From: Levilactobacillus paucivorans
GTDB taxonomy: Bacteria > Bacillota > Bacilli > Lactobacillales > Lactobacillaceae
Assembly (NCBI RefSeq): GCF_001437125.1
Contig: NZ_JQCA01000163.1
Coordinates: 1 to 64,000 of the forward strand
DNA length: 64,000 bases
Direction: 5' to 3'
This document shows, piece after piece, positions 46,147 to 56,483 of this stretch. The translations under genes were made by a program, and so were the position numbers. Each line of letters opens with the position of its first letter. Within the stretch, counting starts at the first letter, position 1. Below the pieces are notes generated by a model. It did not search any database. It was not told where the DNA came from and was given only the letters and a program-made list of their open reading frames with translations.

Positions 46147-46175
46147 AGTCTACCATAATTCTTACGTTGACGCAA
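46147..46175 (-). promoter_or_regulatory. Internal promoter upstream of infA
   Basis: On the minus strand TTGCGT (46175-46170), a 17-bp spacer ending TGG, and TAGACT (46152-46147) give a moderate extended -10 promoter inside the ribosomal cluster. Confidence 0.5.
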
Positions 46176-46188
46176 GAATTACCTCGAC

Positions 46189-46848
46189 TTACAGGGCCTT
46201 CAAGATCTTTTCAATGTCGACGTAAACGTCATCGATATCTCGATTACCATCCACCGTAAACAAGAGGTTCTTCTTCGTGTAGTAATCAACCAAAGGCGTG
46301 TTGGCCTTTAAGTTAACTGCTAAACGATTCTTAACCGTTTCCGGCTTGTCGTCTTCACGTTGGTAAAAGTCATGGTGACCACAAACATCACAAGTTCCTT
46401 CAACCTTAGGGTTGTTGTAGAGCTTGTGGTAAGTTGCCCCACAATTCCGGCAAATGTAACGACCCGAGAGTCGTTCGATTAGAACATCCGGTTCGACGTG
46501 AATATTAATCACGGCGTTGATGGTCCGATCCAGTTCTGGGCCAAAGCTATCTAAAGCTTCGGCTTGAACAATGGAACGGGGGAACCCATCCAACATGAAC
46601 CCCTTAGCCGTATCGGCTTCGGCTAACCGTTCCTTAACAATGCCATTAGTGACTTCGTCAGGAACCAATTCACCTTTGTCGATGTAGGTCTTAGCGGCCA
46701 AGCCCATCTTCGTTTCATTCTTCATTGCCGCGCGGAAGATATCTCCCGTTGAAATATGTGGCAAGTGGAACTCATCGATGATCTTTTGGGCTTGTGTCCC
46801 CTTACCGGCACCCGGTAAGCCCATGAGAATTAAATTCATTGCTGTCAT
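46189..46848 (-). CDS. adk: Adenylate kinase
   Basis: Adk interconverts ATP plus AMP with two ADP. The P-loop GLPGAGKGT is at residues 10-18. The lid domain has a four-cysteine zinc site (CRNCG and CDVCG, about 130-153), the Gram-positive form. I chose the ATG at 46848 because GGAG lies 7 nt upstream; the conserved MNLILMG start three codons in (46839) has a 16-nt spacing, and ATG 46854 has almost none. A terminator-like hairpin precedes the gene after secY. Confidence 0.97.
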   Translation of the reverse strand: MTAMNLILMGLPGAGKGTQAQKIIDEFHLPHISTGDIFRAAMKNETKMGLAAKTYIDKGELVPDEVTNGIVKERLAEADTAKGFMLDGFPRSIVQAEALDSFGPELDRTINAVINIHVEPDVLIERLSGRYICRNCGATYHKLYNNPKVEGTCDVCGHHDFYQREDDKPETVKNRLAVNLKANTPLVDYYTKKNLLFTVDGNRDIDDVYVDIEKILKAL

Positions 46849-46881
46849 GTTCATGCTCCTTACTTCGAAATTATTCGCCTT

Positions 46882-46922
46882 AAAAACACAAGCAGGTGTG
46901 CTAAGAGATCAACACACCCGCT
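46882..46922 (-). terminator. Attenuator-like hairpin between secY and adk
   Basis: On the minus strand AGCGGGTGTG (46922-46913) pairs with CACACCTGCT (46900-46891), then UUGUGUUUUU follows. This could reduce transcription from secY into adk; it may be a partial terminator rather than a full stop. Confidence 0.6.
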
Positions 46923-46931
46923 GGAAACTCA

Positions 46932-48242
46932 TTAAGCTGGTTCTGGATCTTGGATAAAGCCAACGTATTCGCGCTTCATCATCAATCCGTCAACTTGGCG
47001 CATGGTTTCAATGGCAACCCCAACCACGATTAGGAGGCTGGTACCACCCAAACCAATTGACTCATCTAAGTCCCAAAGGTTTTGGGCTAATAACGGAATT
47101 AAGGAAATGAATCCAAGGAACAAGGCCCCAACAGTGCTGAGACGCATAAGTAATTTGGAAACATATGACTGCGTTTCATGTCCTGGCCAAACGCCTGGAA
47201 TGTAGCTTCCCTGCTTTTGCAGGTTCTCAGCTAACTTTTCAGGGTTAACCTGAACAAACGCATAGAAGAACGTGAACACAACGATCAGAACGGTGTACAA
47301 AATGGCACCATCCAAGGTTTGCATGTTAAAGATGTTCGAGAGCGTTTGATACCAACCATCCGTTGAGTGCGTATTTTGGAACGCCATCAAAATAGTTTGA
47401 GGCGTCGCAATAAACGAACTTGCGAAGATAACTGGAATAACACCAGCAACGTTAACCTTCAAAGGAAGGTAGCTGCTATCCGGCGAACCAGATACTCGAC
47501 GTGTGTATTGCATCGGTACTCGACGTTCAGCCTGTTGAACCCACGTCGTAAACGTGACGATCATCAGAACCAAAACAATCAAGCCCAAGATGAACAAAAC
47601 ACTCTTCCACATGTCACCTGATGCAATGTCGACAAAATAAGTTTTGTAAAGTTTGTAGACGGAGTTAGGGGTCCGAGCAATGATACCCGCAAAGATAATC
47701 ATTGAGATCCCATTACCTAACCCACGGTCGGTAATCATGTCACCCATCCAGGTGGTCAACATCGTCCCACCGGTCAGGATTAACCCAATCGAGAGGTACG
47801 TTGTGACACTCGGGTTCTGGACCAGCTTCAGTGAACTTAAAGCACTGAAACCAGCCGTGATCCCGATAGACTGAACGAAAGCGAGAAAAATCGCCAAATA
47901 TCGTGTGGCTTGGTTTAACTTCCGACGACCAACATCACCCTGCTTACTCCATTCAACGAAGCGCGGTACGATGTCCATTTGTAACAATTGAATAACGATT
48001 TGTGCCGTGATGTAAGGTGAGACCCCCATCGCAAAGATGGAGTAGTTACTCAACCCACCACCACTAAAAGTATCTAGAATACTAACCAACCCAGAAGACG
48101 CGACGCTTTGAAGTGCCTTCGCGTTAATGCCGGGGACAGTAATGTAGGTACCCAACCGAAAGACAATCAAAACCAGAAGAGTAAAGAGTATCTTATTACG
48201 AATGTCTTTAATCTTAAAGGCGTTTTTCAAGCTTGATAGCAT
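46932..48242 (-). CDS. secY: Preprotein translocase subunit SecY
   Basis: SecY is the protein-conducting channel of the Sec system (436 residues, ten membrane helices). The start FKIKDIRNKILFTLLVLIVFRLG, the plug region after helix 1, and QQAERRVPMQYTRR near residue 236 (cytoplasmic loop that contacts SecA/ribosome) are characteristic. Its ATG overlaps the rplO stop (TAATG). Confidence 0.98.
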   Translation of the reverse strand: MLSSLKNAFKIKDIRNKILFTLLVLIVFRLGTYITVPGINAKALQSVASSGLVSILDTFSGGGLSNYSIFAMGVSPYITAQIVIQLLQMDIVPRFVEWSKQGDVGRRKLNQATRYLAIFLAFVQSIGITAGFSALSSLKLVQNPSVTTYLSIGLILTGGTMLTTWMGDMITDRGLGNGISMIIFAGIIARTPNSVYKLYKTYFVDIASGDMWKSVLFILGLIVLVLMIVTFTTWVQQAERRVPMQYTRRVSGSPDSSYLPLKVNVAGVIPVIFASSFIATPQTILMAFQNTHSTDGWYQTLSNIFNMQTLDGAILYTVLIVVFTFFYAFVQVNPEKLAENLQKQGSYIPGVWPGHETQSYVSKLLMRLSTVGALFLGFISLIPLLAQNLWDLDESIGLGGTSLLIVVGVAIETMRQVDGLMMKREYVGFIQDPEPA

Positions 48243-48676
48243 TAGATCACCTCAGTCTTACCACCAGCAGCTTCGATAGCTTGTACAGCTGACTTGGAGA
48301 ACTTAGCGGCCTTTACCGTCAACTTCTTCGTTAACTCACCGTTACCCAAGACCTTGATACCGGCCTTTTCGTTCTTCACGATACCAGCTTCTACCAAGTT
48401 AACTGGAGTTACTTCGGCGCCGTCATCGAAGACGTTCAAAGCGGATACGTTTACGACAGCAAATTCCTTACGGTTAATGTTGGTAAACCCACGCTTTGGA
48501 ATACGACGGTAAAGAGGCATTTGGCCCCCTTCAAAACCCAAACGAGTCTTGCTACGAGCCTTCTGACCCTTTTGGCCACGACCAGAGGTCTTACCATTAC
48601 CAGAAGAATCACCACGGCCAACTCGGTTACGAACCTTCCGTGAGCCTTCAGCAGGTTTTAATTCATTCAACTTCAT
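48242..48676 (-). CDS. rplO: 50S ribosomal protein L15
   Basis: L15 (144 residues) is a late-assembly 50S protein. It begins [14 protein letters not shown] with the glycine-rich [19 protein letters not shown] stretch. I started at ATG 48676; a GTG four codons upstream lies inside the AGGAGGT site. It overlaps secY by one base. Confidence 0.98.
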   Translation of the reverse strand: MKLNELKPAEGSRKVRNRVGRGDSSGNGKTSGRGQKGQKARSKTRLGFEGGQMPLYRRIPKRGFTNINRKEFAVVNVSALNVFDDGAEVTPVNLVEAGIVKNEKAGIKVLGNGELTKKLTVKAAKFSKSAVQAIEAAGGKTEVI

Positions 48677-48711
48677 GCTATTGCGCACCTCCTTATTTAA
48701 TGATATGAGTA

Positions 48712-48894
48712 CTACTTAACTTCTTCAACCTTAATCAAATGTGCGATTTGGAAAAGCGCACCGCGAGTTGCTTCGTTATCAGGCTGTACCACTGAGCTGT
48801 TAACTCGGTGTAAGCCCATAGCTTCCACAATCTTCCGCTGTTTAGGGAGGCGGTGAGCGACACTATGAATTAAAGTAACTTTTAATTGAGCCAT
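48712..48894 (-). CDS. rpmD: 50S ribosomal protein L30
   Basis: L30 (60 residues) is of the short bacterial form and starts [28 protein letters not shown] precedes the ATG. It sits in the standard rpsE-rpmD-rplO order. Confidence 0.98.
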   Translation of the reverse strand: MAQLKVTLIHSVAHRLPKQRKIVEAMGLHRVNSSVVQPDNEATRGALFQIAHLIKVEEVK

Positions 48895-48908
48895 TTTAAT
48901 ACCCCTCC

Positions 48909-49412
48909 TTATTCAGCTAAGTGTTGAAGAGAGACACCACGGAGAGCGGCAACTTCTTCAGCACGCTTCAATTCAGTCAGGCCAGCAAAAGTGGCACGAA
49001 CTGCATTGACCGGCGTGTTAGAACCTAAACGCTTTGAAGTAACGTCAGCGATACCTGCAAGTTCCATGACGGAACGAACGGCACCACCGGCCGTAACTCC
49101 AGAACCTTCAGCGGCTGGCTTGAGCATAATCTTGCCACCACCAAATGTTCCCAGTACTTCGTGAGGAATGGTCGTTCCCACGACTGGAACTTCGATCAAG
49201 TTCTTACGAGCGGCTTCAACAGCCTTACGAATGGCTTCTGGGACTTCTTGTGCTTTACCAGTACCAAAGCCAACGTGGCCGTTCTTATCACCAACGATTA
49301 CTAAAGCAGAGAACCGAAGACGACGGCCACCCTTAACAACTTTGGTAATTCGGTTGATAGCAACAACGTTGTCTTCAAGTTCTAACTTGTCGGGATCAAT
49401 AAATTTTGCCAT
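48909..49412 (-). CDS. rpsE: 30S ribosomal protein S5
   Basis: S5 (167 residues) helps translational fidelity and mRNA entry. The double-stranded-RNA-binding N-terminal domain has [22 protein letters not shown]. The spectinomycin-contact loop around KVVKGGR is wild type. The C-terminal domain ends [23 protein letters not shown] precedes the ATG. Confidence 0.99.
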   Translation of the reverse strand: MAKFIDPDKLELEDNVVAINRITKVVKGGRRLRFSALVIVGDKNGHVGFGTGKAQEVPEAIRKAVEAARKNLIEVPVVGTTIPHEVLGTFGGGKIMLKPAAEGSGVTAGGAVRSVMELAGIADVTSKRLGSNTPVNAVRATFAGLTELKRAEEVAALRGVSLQHLAE

Positions 49413-49434
49413 GTGTGGTTATTCCTCCTTACTG

Positions 49435-49791
49435 TTAAAATTTCAACCCGTTTTCACGAGCAGCTTCTGCTAATGCTTGTACCCGGCCATGATATAAGTA
49501 TCCGCCACGGTCAAACACAACATTGCTAATCTTCTTTTCGACAGCGCGCTTAGCAACTAAAACACCGACAGCCTTAGCTTGTTCAGTCTTGTTGTCACCA
49601 GTCACTTCGCTATCTAACGTCGAGGCACTAACAAGCGTGACACCCGCTACGTCATCAATGACTTGAGCGTAGATGTTTTTGTTAGAGCGGAAAACGTTTA
49701 AGCGTGGGCGTACTGCATCTCCAGAAATTTTGTTGCGGACACGCATATGACGCTTTTGACGTGTCTTGTTCTTATCTGGTTTCGTAATCAA
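49435..49791 (-). CDS. rplR: 50S ribosomal protein L18
   Basis: L18 (118 residues) binds 5S rRNA with L5. I chose TTG at 49791, giving [21 protein letters not shown], because GAGG lies about 7 nt upstream and this matches homologues; an in-frame GTG three codons earlier overlaps that site. [18 protein letters not shown] is the family core. Confidence 0.97.
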   Translation of the reverse strand: MITKPDKNKTRQKRHMRVRNKISGDAVRPRLNVFRSNKNIYAQVIDDVAGVTLVSASTLDSEVTGDNKTEQAKAVGVLVAKRAVEKKISNVVFDRGGYLYHGRVQALAEAARENGLKF

Positions 49792-49831
49792 AATAGTCAC
49801 CTCTTTGTAGAATTATCAGCATTAAGCTGCT

Positions 49832-50368
49832 TTACTTACCAGTTTTACCTTCACGAATGCGAACAAATTCGTTTTCGTAACGGATACCCTTACCTTTGTA
49901 AGGTTCTGGTGAACGGACGGCACGGATTTCAGCAGCGAAGTCACCGACTTCTTGCTTACTAATGCCTGAAATGTTGATAGTGGTGTTGTCAGGAACCTTA
50001 ACTTCTAAAGTTTCTGGAATAGCCATTTCAACAGGGTTAGAATAACCAACGCTCAATACCAAGGTCTTACCCTTAGCCTGAACACGGTAACCAACACCGA
50101 CTAACTTCAAGGTCTTTGCGAAGCCATTGACAACACCTTCAACCATGTTGTTCAAGTTAGCTCGTTGCGTACCATGAAGGGCCCGCGTCTTGTTGTTGTT
50201 ATCTGGACGGTCGAAATCAACGGCACCGTCACTGATCTTCATCGTAATGAAGTCAGAGAAAGTACGGGTTAAAGAACCCTTAGGACCTTTAACCGTAACT
50301 TGATCGCCATCGCGCTTAACATCAACGCCAGCTGGGACTTTGACAGTTTTATAACCAATACGACTCAC
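49832..50368 (-). CDS. rplF: 50S ribosomal protein L6
   Basis: L6 (178 residues) has two similar domains and lies near the factor-binding stalk base. It begins [17 protein letters not shown] and ends [24 protein letters not shown], a conserved tail. The start is GTG behind AGGAGGT. Confidence 0.99.
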   Translation of the reverse strand: MSRIGYKTVKVPAGVDVKRDGDQVTVKGPKGSLTRTFSDFITMKISDGAVDFDRPDNNNKTRALHGTQRANLNNMVEGVVNGFAKTLKLVGVGYRVQAKGKTLVLSVGYSNPVEMAIPETLEVKVPDNTTINISGISKQEVGDFAAEIRAVRSPEPYKGKGIRYENEFVRIREGKTGK

Positions 50369-50398
50369 TGTAAGGCACCTCCTATCTTCTTAAAAGTT

Positions 50399-50797
50399 TT
50401 ACCAAACGTAGGCGAGTACTTCGCCACCGATTTTCTTGGCACGCGCTTCTTTATCAGTAACTACCCCTTCAGAGGTGGAGATAATAGCGATACCTAAACC
50501 GTTTAATACCTTTGGAACAGCATCGGCCTTAACGTATGAACGTAAGCCGGGCTTTGAAATACGCTTCAAACCACTGATAACACGTTGGTTGTCTTTACCG
50601 TACTTGAGGAATACGCGGATGATACCTTGCTTGTCATCATCGATGTATTCAACGTTACGGATGAAACCTTCGCGCTTCAGGATTTCAGCGATGTCACGTT
50701 TAATTGTTGATGCAGGTACTTCGAGTGATTCGTGGCGAACCATGTTCGCGTTACGGATCCGAGTCAAGAAGTCTGCAATAGGATCAGTCATGGACAT
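50399..50797 (-). CDS. rpsH: 30S ribosomal protein S8
   Basis: S8 (132 residues) organises the central domain of 16S rRNA and in other bacteria represses the spc operon. It starts [19 protein letters not shown] and ends [20 protein letters not shown] with a conserved C-terminus. GGGAGGG is 9 nt before the ATG at 50797, matching the 132-residue Bacillus form. Confidence 0.98.
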   Translation of the reverse strand: MSMTDPIADFLTRIRNANMVRHESLEVPASTIKRDIAEILKREGFIRNVEYIDDDKQGIIRVFLKYGKDNQRVISGLKRISKPGLRSYVKADAVPKVLNGLGIAIISTSEGVVTDKEARAKKIGGEVLAYVW

Positions 50798-50830
50798 TAA
50801 CGATTTCCCTCCCTTTGTTTAAAATTCGTA

Positions 50831-51016
50831 TTACCAGCTAGCCTTCTTCATACCAGGAATTTGACCCTTGTGGGCAAGTTCGCGTAGGCATAAACGGCAA
50901 AGGTGGAATTTTTGATAAACAGAGTGTGGACGTCCACAACGTTCGCAACGAGTATATTCCTGAGTAGAGAACTTCGCAGGACGCTTGTTCTTAGCAATTT
51001 GTGATTTCTTAGCCAA
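50831..51016 (-). CDS. rpsN: 30S ribosomal protein S14, zinc type
   Basis: This 61-residue short S14 has the zinc ribbon CERCG...CRLC (about residues 24-43), the C+ type Z form. The start is TTG with AGGAGG upstream. A zinc-free paralogue, if present, is not in this window. Confidence 0.98.
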   Translation of the reverse strand: MAKKSQIAKNKRPAKFSTQEYTRCERCGRPHSVYQKFHLCRLCLRELAHKGQIPGMKKASW

Positions 51017-51034
51017 TTTGTGTGAACCTCCTTT

Positions 51035-51577
51035 TTAGTGTGTAAACGGCATACCGAATTGAGTCAACAATTCACGTGATTCTTCATCGGTGTTAGCCGT
51101 CGTCACGATAACAATGTCCAAACCACGAACACGGTTAACGTTATCAAAGTTAATTTCTGGGAAGATCAATTGTTCCTTGATCCCCAAAGTGTAGTTACCA
51201 CGGCCATCAAAGGCACGGGAACTAACACCATGGAAGTCACGAACACGTGGCAATGACACGTTGATCAATTTATCCAGGAATTCGTACATGCGGTCCCCGC
51301 GGAGGGTAACCTTAGCACCAATTGACATGCCTTCACGAAGACGGAAGGTTGCGATTGACTTCTTGGCCTTAGTAACCAATGGCTTTTGACCAGAAATCAA
51401 ACCAAGCTCTTCAACGGCTTCATCAAGGTTCTTAGCGTTGGTAACGGCGTCACCAACACCCATGTTCAAAACGATCTTGTCGATCTTTGGTGTTTGCATA
51501 ACAGAACTGTAGCTGAACTTTTCCACCAATGATGGGGTAATTTCATTAACGTACTTTTCTTTTAAACGAGCTGACAT
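51035..51577 (-). CDS. rplE: 50S ribosomal protein L5
   Basis: L5 (180 residues) binds 5S rRNA and contacts P-site tRNA. Conserved blocks are [14 protein letters not shown] near residue 31, [18 protein letters not shown] near 93 and the C-terminal [27 protein letters not shown] precedes the ATG. Confidence 0.99.
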   Translation of the reverse strand: MSARLKEKYVNEITPSLVEKFSYSSVMQTPKIDKIVLNMGVGDAVTNAKNLDEAVEELGLISGQKPLVTKAKKSIATFRLREGMSIGAKVTLRGDRMYEFLDKLINVSLPRVRDFHGVSSRAFDGRGNYTLGIKEQLIFPEINFDNVNRVRGLDIVIVTTANTDEESRELLTQFGMPFTH

Positions 51578-51602
51578 GAAATTATGTTCCTCCTTTCAGT
51601 GA

Positions 51603-51914
51603 TTATTTGTCGATGGTTTCGCCGGACTTTTTAGCGAACCGGACTTTGTGACCATCTTCAACTCGAACGCCAAGCCGGGTTGGTTCGTTGTTCGAAGGAT
51701 CAATGAGCATTACGTTGGATGCATGAATTGGTGCTTCAATATCAATGATCCCGCCTTGTGGGCTAGCTTGAGAAGCCTTTTGGTGCTTCTTGATCATATT
51801 GACGCCTTTAACGATCACGCGGTTCTTGGCGTTCAGAATCTTAGATACAGTTCCTTCTTTGCCTTTGTCTTTCCCAGCGATCACGCGGACCTTGTCACCA
51901 GTTTTAATAAGCAT
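51603..51914 (-). CDS. rplX: 50S ribosomal protein L24
   Basis: L24 (103 residues) initiates 50S assembly near the tunnel exit. The KOW motif is [18 protein letters not shown] (residues 6-23). AGGAGGT precedes the ATG. Confidence 0.99.
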   Translation of the reverse strand: MLIKTGDKVRVIAGKDKGKEGTVSKILNAKNRVIVKGVNMIKKHQKASQASPQGGIIDIEAPIHASNVMLIDPSNNEPTRLGVRVEDGHKVRFAKKSGETIDK

Positions 51915-51948
51915 TCTGTGGGCACCTCCTTGTTTACACGATTCTTAA

Positions 51949-52317
51949 TTACAGTACTTCGGGTGCTAATGAGATAATCTTCATGTAGTCGTTGTCTCGT
52001 AATTCACGAGCAACTGGCCCAAAGATACGAGTCCCTTGTGGGCTCTTGTCATCTTTAATCAGCACAGCAGCATTTTCATCAAAACTGATGTATGAACCGT
52101 CGTTACGACGTACACGAGACTTCGTACGAACAACGACCGCCTTAACAACATCACCCTTTTTGACAACGCCACCTGGTGTTGCTTGTTTGACAGTAGCAAC
52201 GATGACATCACCGATTCCGGCGTAGCGACGCTTTGAGCCACCCAGAACCTTGATTGTCAGAATTTCACGGGCGCCAGAGTTATCGGCTACCTTTAAGCGA
52301 CTTTCTTGTTGGATCAC
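51949..52317 (-). CDS. rplN: 50S ribosomal protein L14
   Basis: L14 (122 residues) is at the subunit interface and binds the silencing factor RsfS. It starts [19 protein letters not shown] and contains [16 protein letters not shown] and the ending [15 protein letters not shown]. The start is GTG behind GGGAGG. Confidence 0.99.
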   Translation of the reverse strand: MIQQESRLKVADNSGAREILTIKVLGGSKRRYAGIGDVIVATVKQATPGGVVKKGDVVKAVVVRTKSRVRRNDGSYISFDENAAVLIKDDKSPQGTRIFGPVARELRDNDYMKIISLAPEVL

Positions 52318-52367
52318 GGCTAGTGTCCTCCCTTCAGTTCTAGTTCAGAATACGATAAAAACGACAC

Positions 52368-52634
52368 TTAAATGATTACTGCTTTTTCAACAACGTCGAC
52401 TAAGCGGAACCGCTTGGTAGCAGACATTGGCCGCGTTTCCATGATTTCAACAATGTCGCCGGTTTGGGCTTCATTCTTTTCATCATGTGCCTTGTACTTC
52501 TTAGAGTACTTGACACGCTTACCGTATCGTGCATCCGTTTTTGTCGTTTCAACGACAACAGTGATCGTCTTGTCCATCTTGTCAGACACGACACGACCAC
52601 GGTATACCTTGCGGTGATTACGTACATCACTCAT
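52368..52634 (-). CDS. rpsQ: 30S ribosomal protein S17
   Basis: S17 (88 residues) is an OB-fold primary 16S binder. [16 protein letters not shown] near residue 16 and [26 protein letters not shown] key residues (H, D-E, G-D-V-I-M-E-T-R-P) are conserved. AGGAGGT precedes the ATG. Confidence 0.99.
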   Translation of the reverse strand: MSDVRNHRKVYRGRVVSDKMDKTITVVVETTKTDARYGKRVKYSKKYKAHDEKNEAQTGDIVEIMETRPMSATKRFRLVDVVEKAVII

Positions 52635-52659
52635 GTATTGTGACCTCCTTTATCGTATT

Positions 52660-52854
52660 CTAGTTGTTCAGTTCTTGTTGGCGAAGAGCGGTTTTAATCC
52701 GCGCAATGTTCTTACGAACTTGCTTCAACCGAGCAGTGTTTTCCAGTTGGCCAGTGGCTAATTGGAAGCGCAAGTTGAATAATTCGTCCTTATAGCTCTT
52801 TTCTTTATCGAGCATTTCGGCAGTGGTCAATTCGTTAATTTCCTTAGCCTTCAT
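52660..52854 (-). CDS. rpmC: 50S ribosomal protein L29
   Basis: L29 (64 residues) is a two-helix protein at the tunnel exit. I chose ATG 52854 ([15 protein letters not shown]) because AGGTGG lies 8 nt upstream and the length is typical; a GTG four codons upstream would overlap that site. The start overlaps the rplP end by 11 bp. [16 protein letters not shown] is the conserved core. Confidence 0.97.
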   Translation of the reverse strand: MKAKEINELTTAEMLDKEKSYKDELFNLRFQLATGQLENTARLKQVRKNIARIKTALRQQELNN

Positions 52855-53278
52855 TAGATTCGCCACCTACTTCCTCTCGGGTAATAACTTTCGTACGAAC
52901 GGGAAGTTTCATAGCAGCAAGGCGTAATGCTTCGCGAGCGACTTCTTCAGAGACGCCACCGACTTCGAACATTACTTTACCACGCTTAACTGGGGCTACC
53001 CAGCCAGCAGGCGTACCTTTACCATTACCCATCCGGACCCCAACACCTTTTTCAGTGTAGGATTTGTGAGGGAAAATCTTAATCCAAACTCTCCCACCAC
53101 GCTTCATGTAACGAGTGATTGCAACACGGGCTGCTTCGATTTGACGGTTAGAGATCCACTTGGAATCTAATGACTGCAAACCGTAGTCGCCGAAAGCAAC
53201 ACTCTTGCCACCCTTGGCTTCGCCACGTAGCTTACCACGGTGGACACGACGGAACTTTACTCGCTTAGGTACCAGCAT
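52844..53278 (-). CDS. rplP: 50S ribosomal protein L16
   Basis: L16 (144 residues) shapes the A-site tRNA binding region. The start [19 protein letters not shown] and the motif [24 protein letters not shown] (key residues F-P-H-K, K-x3-V-R-M-G-x-G-K-G) are conserved. It begins 1 nt after the rpsC stop, and its ribosome binding site lies inside the end of rpsC. Confidence 0.98.
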   Translation of the reverse strand: MLVPKRVKFRRVHRGKLRGEAKGGKSVAFGDYGLQSLDSKWISNRQIEAARVAITRYMKRGGRVWIKIFPHKSYTEKGVGVRMGNGKGTPAGWVAPVKRGKVMFEVGGVSEEVAREALRLAAMKLPVRTKVITREEVGGESNEG

Positions 53279-53279
53279 G

Positions 53280-53939
53280 TTATTTCCCTCCTTGTCCGTT
53301 AGTTTGTTTCTTTTCAGGCAAGATCTCACCACGGTAGATCCAGGTCTTAACACCCAGAGAACCGTATGAAGTGTGAGCTTCTACCCAAGCATAATCGATA
53401 TCGGCACGCAACGTGTGCAGAGGAACCGTACCTTCAGCGTAACTTTCAGTACGAGACATATCAGCACCGTTCAAACGACCAGCGACTTGCGTCTTGATAC
53501 CCTTGGCACCAGAACGCATAGTCCGTTGCATCGTTCCACGCATAGCCCGACGGAAGGCAACACGACCCTCCAATTGACGAGCGATGTTTTCGCCGACCAA
53601 TTTTGCATCTAAATCTGGCTTCTTGATTTCAACAATGTTGATGTGAACCCGCTTGCCAGTTAAGTCGTTCAATTCCTTACGGAGATTTTCGACTTCAGAA
53701 CCACCCTTACCAATAACCATCCCTGGTTTAGCAGTGTGGATTGAGATGTTGACGCGGTTTGCAGCACGCTCGATCTCAACAGTTGAGACAGAGGCGTCAA
53801 CGAGACGCTTTTCAATGAATTTACGAATTGCAAGGTCTTCCTTGAGGTAAGCAGCAAAGTCTTTTTCAGCATACCACTTTGCTTCCCAGTCGCGAATGAT
53901 ACCGACCCGTAATCCAGTTGGATTTACTTTTTGTCCCAC
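53280..53939 (-). CDS. rpsC: 30S ribosomal protein S3
   Basis: S3 (219 residues) lies at the mRNA entry channel and contributes helicase activity. It begins [20 protein letters not shown]. The KH domain has the [12 protein letters not shown] loop near residue 74, and the C-terminal domain ends [18 protein letters not shown]-like. The start is GTG behind AGGAGGG. Confidence 0.99.
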   Translation of the reverse strand: MGQKVNPTGLRVGIIRDWEAKWYAEKDFAAYLKEDLAIRKFIEKRLVDASVSTVEIERAANRVNISIHTAKPGMVIGKGGSEVENLRKELNDLTGKRVHINIVEIKKPDLDAKLVGENIARQLEGRVAFRRAMRGTMQRTMRSGAKGIKTQVAGRLNGADMSRTESYAEGTVPLHTLRADIDYAWVEAHTSYGSLGVKTWIYRGEILPEKKQTNGQGGK

Positions 53940-53942
53940 GCG

Positions 53943-54299
53943 TTATCCCTCCTTCTTTTCAGATACAACAACCGTAATGTGACTCGTACGCTTGTTGATT
54001 GGTGAAGCAGAACCCTTGGCACGAGGACGGAACCGCTTGAGGGTTGGTCCTTCGTTAACGAAGGCTTCGCTGACAACTAGATCTTGACGATCTAAGTCAA
54101 AATTGTTTTCTGCATTAGCAATCGCAGAGTTTAAAACTTTTGCCACAACCGGTGAACCACCACGCGGTGTGAACTTTAGAATAGCTAGCGCTTCAGCTAC
54201 GCTCTTGCCGCGGATAAGATCGATGACAAGGCGGAGTTTGCGAGCAGCAACTCGAACCGTTTTGGCGGTTGCTTGCGCTGATGTAACTTGTTCAGCCAT
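53943..54299 (-). CDS. rplV: 50S ribosomal protein L22
   Basis: L22 (118 residues) lines the peptide exit tunnel, and its hairpin forms part of the macrolide site. [22 protein letters not shown] (about 17-38) and [20 protein letters not shown] are conserved, without visible insertions in the tunnel loop. AGGAGG precedes the ATG. Confidence 0.99.
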   Translation of the reverse strand: MAEQVTSAQATAKTVRVAARKLRLVIDLIRGKSVAEALAILKFTPRGGSPVVAKVLNSAIANAENNFDLDRQDLVVSEAFVNEGPTLKRFRPRAKGSASPINKRTSHITVVVSEKKEG

Positions 54300-54316
54300 T
54301 TAGTTAATCCTCCTTA

Positions 54317-54598
54317 TCAAAGAGTTGTTTTCTTATCGTCACTGCTACCATGACCACGGAACAATCTAGTCGGTACGAATTCACCGAGCTTGTGGCCAAC
54401 CATATCTTCTTGCACGTAAACTGGGACATGCTTCCGTCCGTCATAAACTGCAATGGTGTAACCTACGAAGCTAGGGAAAATAGTAGACCGACGTGACCAG
54501 GTCTTGATGACGGTCTTCTTGTCTTGATCCTTTTGCGCATCAATCTTCTTGAGCAAATGCGCATCGGCAAAAGGTCCTTTTTTCAAACTACGACCCAT
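54317..54598 (-). CDS. rpsS: 30S ribosomal protein S19
   Basis: S19 (93 residues) pairs with S13 in the 30S head. It starts [20 protein letters not shown] and ends [27 protein letters not shown] lies just before the ATG. Confidence 0.99.
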   Translation of the reverse strand: MGRSLKKGPFADAHLLKKIDAQKDQDKKTVIKTWSRRSTIFPSFVGYTIAVYDGRKHVPVYVQEDMVGHKLGEFVPTRLFRGHGSSDDKKTTL

Positions 54599-54676
54599 TA
54601 TGAAACCTCCTCTACTTGTGGCGCATCGTTATACACGATGATCACCAGGTCTCTTAACATCCGGATTACCGGATGA

Positions 54677-55525
54677 TTACATCTTGGAACCCTTACGACG
54701 ACGAACGATGAACTTGCTAGTCTTGTTCTTCTTCTTCCGCGTCTTCTTACCAACGGTCTTCTTACCCCATGGAGAAAGAGGAGATGGTAAACCAACAGGT
54801 GCTTTACCTTCACCACCACCATGTGGGTGATCGTTAGGGTTCATTACAGAACCACGAACATGTGGACGTTGACCAGCCCAACGATTACGGCCAGCCTTAC
54901 CGACAACAATCAATTCGTGTTCTTCGTTACCTACGGCACCGATAGTAGCACGGTTAACGTTCAAGATCATCCGAACTTCACCAGATGATAAACGAACCAG
55001 TACGTACTTTTCATCGTTGGCCTTACCTAATAATTGAGCTGAAGTCCCAGCAGAACGGACCAATTGGCCACCCTTACCAGTTTTCAATTCAATATTGTGA
55101 ATAACAGTTCCGAATGGAATGTTCTTCAATGGTAATGCATTACCAACTTTGATATCAGCATCTGGACCTGACTGAACCTGAGCACCAACCTTCAAGCCCT
55201 TAGGTGCAATGATGTAAGACTTTACACCATCAGCATATACTAATAAGGCAATGTTGGCAGTCCGGTTTGGGTCATATTCGATAGCCTTAACGGTTGCAGG
55301 AACGTCATCCTTAATCCGCTTGAAGTCGATGATCCGGTATTGACGCTTGTTACCACCGCCACGATGACGGACAGTCATCTTACCAGCGTTGTTACGGCCG
55401 GCTGAGTGACTTTGTGAATCAAGCAATGACTTTTCAGGAGTCGTCTTAGTGATGACGTCTTTGTAAACCATGCTGGTCATGTTACGACGACCATTGCTTG
55501 TTGGTTTGTATTTCTTAATCGCCAC
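54677..55525 (-). CDS. rplB: 50S ribosomal protein L2
   Basis: L2 (282 residues) is essential for peptidyl transferase assembly. It begins with [15 protein letters not shown], and the conserved His-containing loop [13 protein letters not shown] lies near residue 228. The C-terminal tail is basic. The start is GTG behind AGGAGGG. It is slightly longer than E. coli L2 (273) because of this tail. Confidence 0.99.
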   Translation of the reverse strand: MAIKKYKPTSNGRRNMTSMVYKDVITKTTPEKSLLDSQSHSAGRNNAGKMTVRHRGGGNKRQYRIIDFKRIKDDVPATVKAIEYDPNRTANIALLVYADGVKSYIIAPKGLKVGAQVQSGPDADIKVGNALPLKNIPFGTVIHNIELKTGKGGQLVRSAGTSAQLLGKANDEKYVLVRLSSGEVRMILNVNRATIGAVGNEEHELIVVGKAGRNRWAGQRPHVRGSVMNPNDHPHGGGEGKAPVGLPSPLSPWGKKTVGKKTRKKKNKTSKFIVRRRKGSKM

Positions 55526-55551
55526 GTTATTTCCCTCCTATATCTGAGATT

Positions 55552-55839
55552 TTATTCTTCGTTGAATAACTTGATTTCTTTAGAGTCGGCAGATAAGCTG
55601 ACAATGGCCTTACGACGCTTCTTAGTTAAGCCTTCGTAACGACCTTGACGCTTCTTCTTACCCTTCAAGTTCATGATGTTGACCTTAACAACCTTAACGT
55701 CAAAGATGTCTTCAATGGCATGCTTGACTTGAGTCTTGGTTGCTCGTACGTCAACGTCGAACGTGTAACGCTTGTCATCCATAGTAGCCATTGATGCTTC
55801 AGTGACAACTGGACGTAAAATAATATCGCGTGATTCCAT
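55552..55839 (-). CDS. rplW: 50S ribosomal protein L23
   Basis: L23 (95 residues) is at the tunnel exit and docks trigger factor and SRP. It begins [18 protein letters not shown]. The ATG overlaps the rplD stop (TAATG), so translation is coupled. Confidence 0.98.
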   Translation of the reverse strand: MESRDIILRPVVTEASMATMDDKRYTFDVDVRATKTQVKHAIEDIFDVKVVKVNIMNLKGKKKRQGRYEGLTKKRRKAIVSLSADSKEIKLFNEE

Positions 55840-56462
55840 TATGCGAGTACCTCCTCTACTTGAGAAAGTGCTGGTTGGGTAATCACTAACTTGTCGGCGT
55901 TAGCAATATCAAGGACGTTCAAGCTCTTGGCAGGAATTACCTTAACATTTGCTAAGTTCCGGGCTGCTAATGCGGCCTTAACGTTGTCGTCTTCAAGGAC
56001 AACCAGCGTCTTAGTTGTGACGTTCAAACCAGCCAGCATATCAGCGAATTCTTTCGTCTTAGGGGTGTCGAATGATAATCCGTCAACTACGACGAAACTG
56101 TCATCGAGAACCTTCTGGGAAAGAACGGACTTCAATGCTAAACGGCTAACCTTCTTAGGAAGGTGGTAACTGTATGAGCGAGGGGTTGGTCCAAAGACCA
56201 CACCACCACCGACCCATTGTGGTGAACGGATGGAACCTTGACGTGCACGACCAGTTCCTTTTTGACGCCATGGCTTCTTCCCACCACCACGGACAGCACT
56301 CCGGTTTTTAACGGCGTGAGTTCCTTGGCGCATGGATGCCCGTTGCATCAAAATCGTGTCGAACACGACGTTTTCGTTAGGTTCAATACCGAAGATATCG
56401 GCATTCAACGTTACGTCGCCGTTTTGGCTACCATTTTGTTTGTATAATGCTACGCTTGTCAT
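55839..56462 (-). CDS. rplD: 50S ribosomal protein L4
   Basis: L4 (207 residues) has a globular domain and a long loop in the exit tunnel: [21 protein letters not shown] (key residues G-G-G-x-K-P-W-x-Q-K-G-T-G) near residue 60. In E. coli L4 autoregulates the S10 operon. GGGAGG precedes the ATG. Confidence 0.99.
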   Translation of the reverse strand: MTSVALYKQNGSQNGDVTLNADIFGIEPNENVVFDTILMQRASMRQGTHAVKNRSAVRGGGKKPWRQKGTGRARQGSIRSPQWVGGGVVFGPTPRSYSYHLPKKVSRLALKSVLSQKVLDDSFVVVDGLSFDTPKTKEFADMLAGLNVTTKTLVVLEDDNVKAALAARNLANVKVIPAKSLNVLDIANADKLVITQPALSQVEEVLA

Positions 56463-56483
56463 TTAATTATCCTCCCTTCCTAA

